From: Sphingomonas citri
Lineage (GTDB): Bacteria > Pseudomonadota > Alphaproteobacteria > Sphingomonadales > Sphingomonadaceae
Length of the DNA: 64,000 bases
Reading direction: 5' to 3'
Assembly: GCF_019429485.1 (NCBI RefSeq)
Contig: NZ_JAHXZN010000001.1
Location: forward strand, 1,364,001-1,428,000
Positions within the stretch are counted from its first letter, which is position 1. Each line of letters begins with the position of its first letter. Made by a program: the position numbers and the translations under genes. Below, piece by piece: positions 63,138 through 64,000 of this stretch. The notes beneath the pieces are model-generated. The model was not told the origin of the DNA. It searched no databases and saw nothing but the letters and a program-made list of their open reading frames with translations.

Positions 63138-63418
63138 GCGGCCTACAGATTACCTTATGAGGTTTGTTCGATGTCTGGGGCACCCTGTCCCTATCGCATT
63201 GAGGACCCAATTGCAGATATTCGCGGCTCGTTTTAGCCTCCCCAGCTTGGGTCAATTCTTCGGTTCAGTTTGGGGCGTACGGATTCCTCGCGGGCACTTA
63301 CGTCGCTGGAGTGGTCGCGATGCGATATCACTCCGCATATATGTGATTGCCCCTTGCGCTCTCCTCTCGCTGCCGTGATCATGCCTGTATCGCGTTCAGC
63401 AATCGATGGAGGCGCGGC

Positions 63419-63601
63419 ATGCACGTAAACGCTGAGGGCGAGGACACTGAGTCCGAGCGCGCGGAGGTCCACTTCCTTGCCGCGCTGCTAGACGAGCTGA
63501 TGCGCAAGGTACTCGCGGCCGGCGTCTTAACCCAGGCGGAGCTAAACGAGGTGGAAGCGGCAGCTGCTAAAAGGGTTGGTGGTGTTCCTCGCGCTTGGTA
63601 G
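63419..63601 (+). CDS. Small helical protein, unknown
   Basis: 60 residues from the ATG at 63419 with GGAGG seven bases upstream. MHVNAEGEDTESERAEVHFL, AALLDELMRKVLAAGVLTQA, then ELNEVEAAAAKRVGGVPRAW. Acidic and helical, no signal. The pattern L-L-x-L-x-x-K-G-L-x-T-x-x-E-L resembles short hypothetical proteins of sphingomonads and regulator-binding helices. No function claimed. Confidence 0.6.
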   Translation: MHVNAEGEDTESERAEVHFLAALLDELMRKVLAAGVLTQAELNEVEAAAAKRVGGVPRAW

Positions 63602-63639
63602 CACCGATCAGACCAGCCGTTTACCCGCCCGATACCGGC

Positions 63640-63795
63640 TCTCCGCTCCCTGAGCCAAGGACCCAGAACCGGTCACTCAGGCGCCCCTTCACGCTCCCCA
63701 ACTCCAGCCGCTCGTTCATCTAGCCGCTTGCGCCTTCTGGGCGCTCCGCGCAGCGGTCCGGCTGGCCTGATGGCAGGAAAGCAGAATGGCTGCTG
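63640..63795 (+). repeat. Intergenic repeat family, copy 10
   Basis: CAAGGACCCAGAACCGGTCA, CTCAGGCGCCCC, then CTCCCCAACTCCAGCCGCTC, GTTCATCT and about 50 bases later TGATGGCAGGAAAGCAG. All blocks present; with the copy at 51966 it defines the element at about 155 bases. Confidence 0.75.
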
Positions 63796-63842
63796 TCGAC
63801 GAGCGTCTTGCAGAAACAGCCGTTCGGGCAGAGCCTCTCGCC

Positions 63843-64000
63843 ATGCACTCCCTCACGCTCCTTTGCTTACCAGTGGCGCTGACCGCTTGCTCGTTAAGTT
63901 CAGACGAACCCAGCAAGCGGGACGCGGTCCGCGATGCCTCGGAGGAAAGCGAGCCTGCCGCAATCAGATCCGCTCGGCAGGCCTGTAAGCACCTCCGCGA
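63843..64000 (+). CDS. Predicted lipoprotein, 5' part (runs off window)
   Basis: 52 codons from the ATG at 63843 to the window end. The start MHSLTLLCLPVALTACSLSS is a lipoprotein signal with lipidated Cys16, followed by an acidic, charged stretch (SDEPSKRDAVRDASEESEPA). The frame is still open at base 64000, so the gene continues. No family can be named from this part. Confidence 0.65.
   Translation, partial: MHSLTLLCLPVALTACSLSSDEPSKRDAVRDASEESEPAAIRSARQACKHLR

Overview
The window is GC-rich chromosomal DNA that looks like a Sphingomonas-type alphaproteobacterium (Sphingomonadaceae). This rests on three large TonB-dependent receptors, DUF6894 and DUF3034 proteins, short AGGAG-type ribosome sites, frequent GTG and TTG starts, and IS6 and IS110 remnants. 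It is an accessory, nutrient-scavenging and signalling region; no rRNA, tRNA, CRISPR array or intact prophage was seen.

Layout. 1-7.5 kb is a c-di-GMP and redox block: the end of an EAL protein, a small helical protein, an exported truncated globin, a DUF3034 outer-membrane-type protein, a secreted cupredoxin-like protein, a membrane GGDEF-EAL protein directly behind it, a hemerythrin-like protein and a membrane diguanylate cyclase. 7.7-9.5 kb holds a lipoprotein, then the 3' end of a flagellin gene cut by a decayed IS6 end. 9.8-15.3 kb is a glycan locus: TonB receptor, Tat-exported clan GH-D glycosidase and a FadR/GntR regulator with a frameshift. 15.9-25.8 kb is a compact organosulfur island: LysR regulator, peroxiredoxin, sulfonate-type binding lipoprotein, TonB receptor and FMN monooxygenase on the plus strand, facing rhodanese, cysteine dioxygenase, ABC ATPase and permease on the minus strand. 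26-32 kb carries a DUF1593 protein and a TonB receptor with a secreted PHP (CehA/McbA-type) hydrolase.

32-33.3 kb is scar tissue: a 401-base copy of part of the DUF5703 gene found at 49.6 kb, fused to a dead IS110 transposase. 33.5-46.5 kb is a run of small redox and hydrolase units with their own regulators: epoxide-hydrolase-like protein plus DUF1330 with LysR, aldo/keto reductase with LysR, FAD monooxygenase with TetR, and a PaoABC-like molybdenum hydroxylase operon with a DJ-1/PfpI protein and an NTF2-like protein, next to another LysR. 47-48.4 kb has an intact IS6-family element that has removed the N-terminal half of an aldo/keto reductase. 48.5-50.9 kb is a DUF5703 glycosidase-like gene.

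51-64 kb is sparse: a two-domain TonB-C-like protein, small unknown proteins, a GAF-PAS-PAS-GGDEF-EAL protein, a lower-GC orphan gene, two chemoreceptor-type proteins (one with CHASE4 and no HAMP), a Crp/Fnr regulator, a DUF6894 protein and the start of a lipoprotein. The spaces between genes contain at least ten diverged copies, all in the same orientation, of an intergenic repeat about 60-150 bases long that I cannot assign to a known family.

All functions come from reading the sequence and family knowledge; no database search was run.
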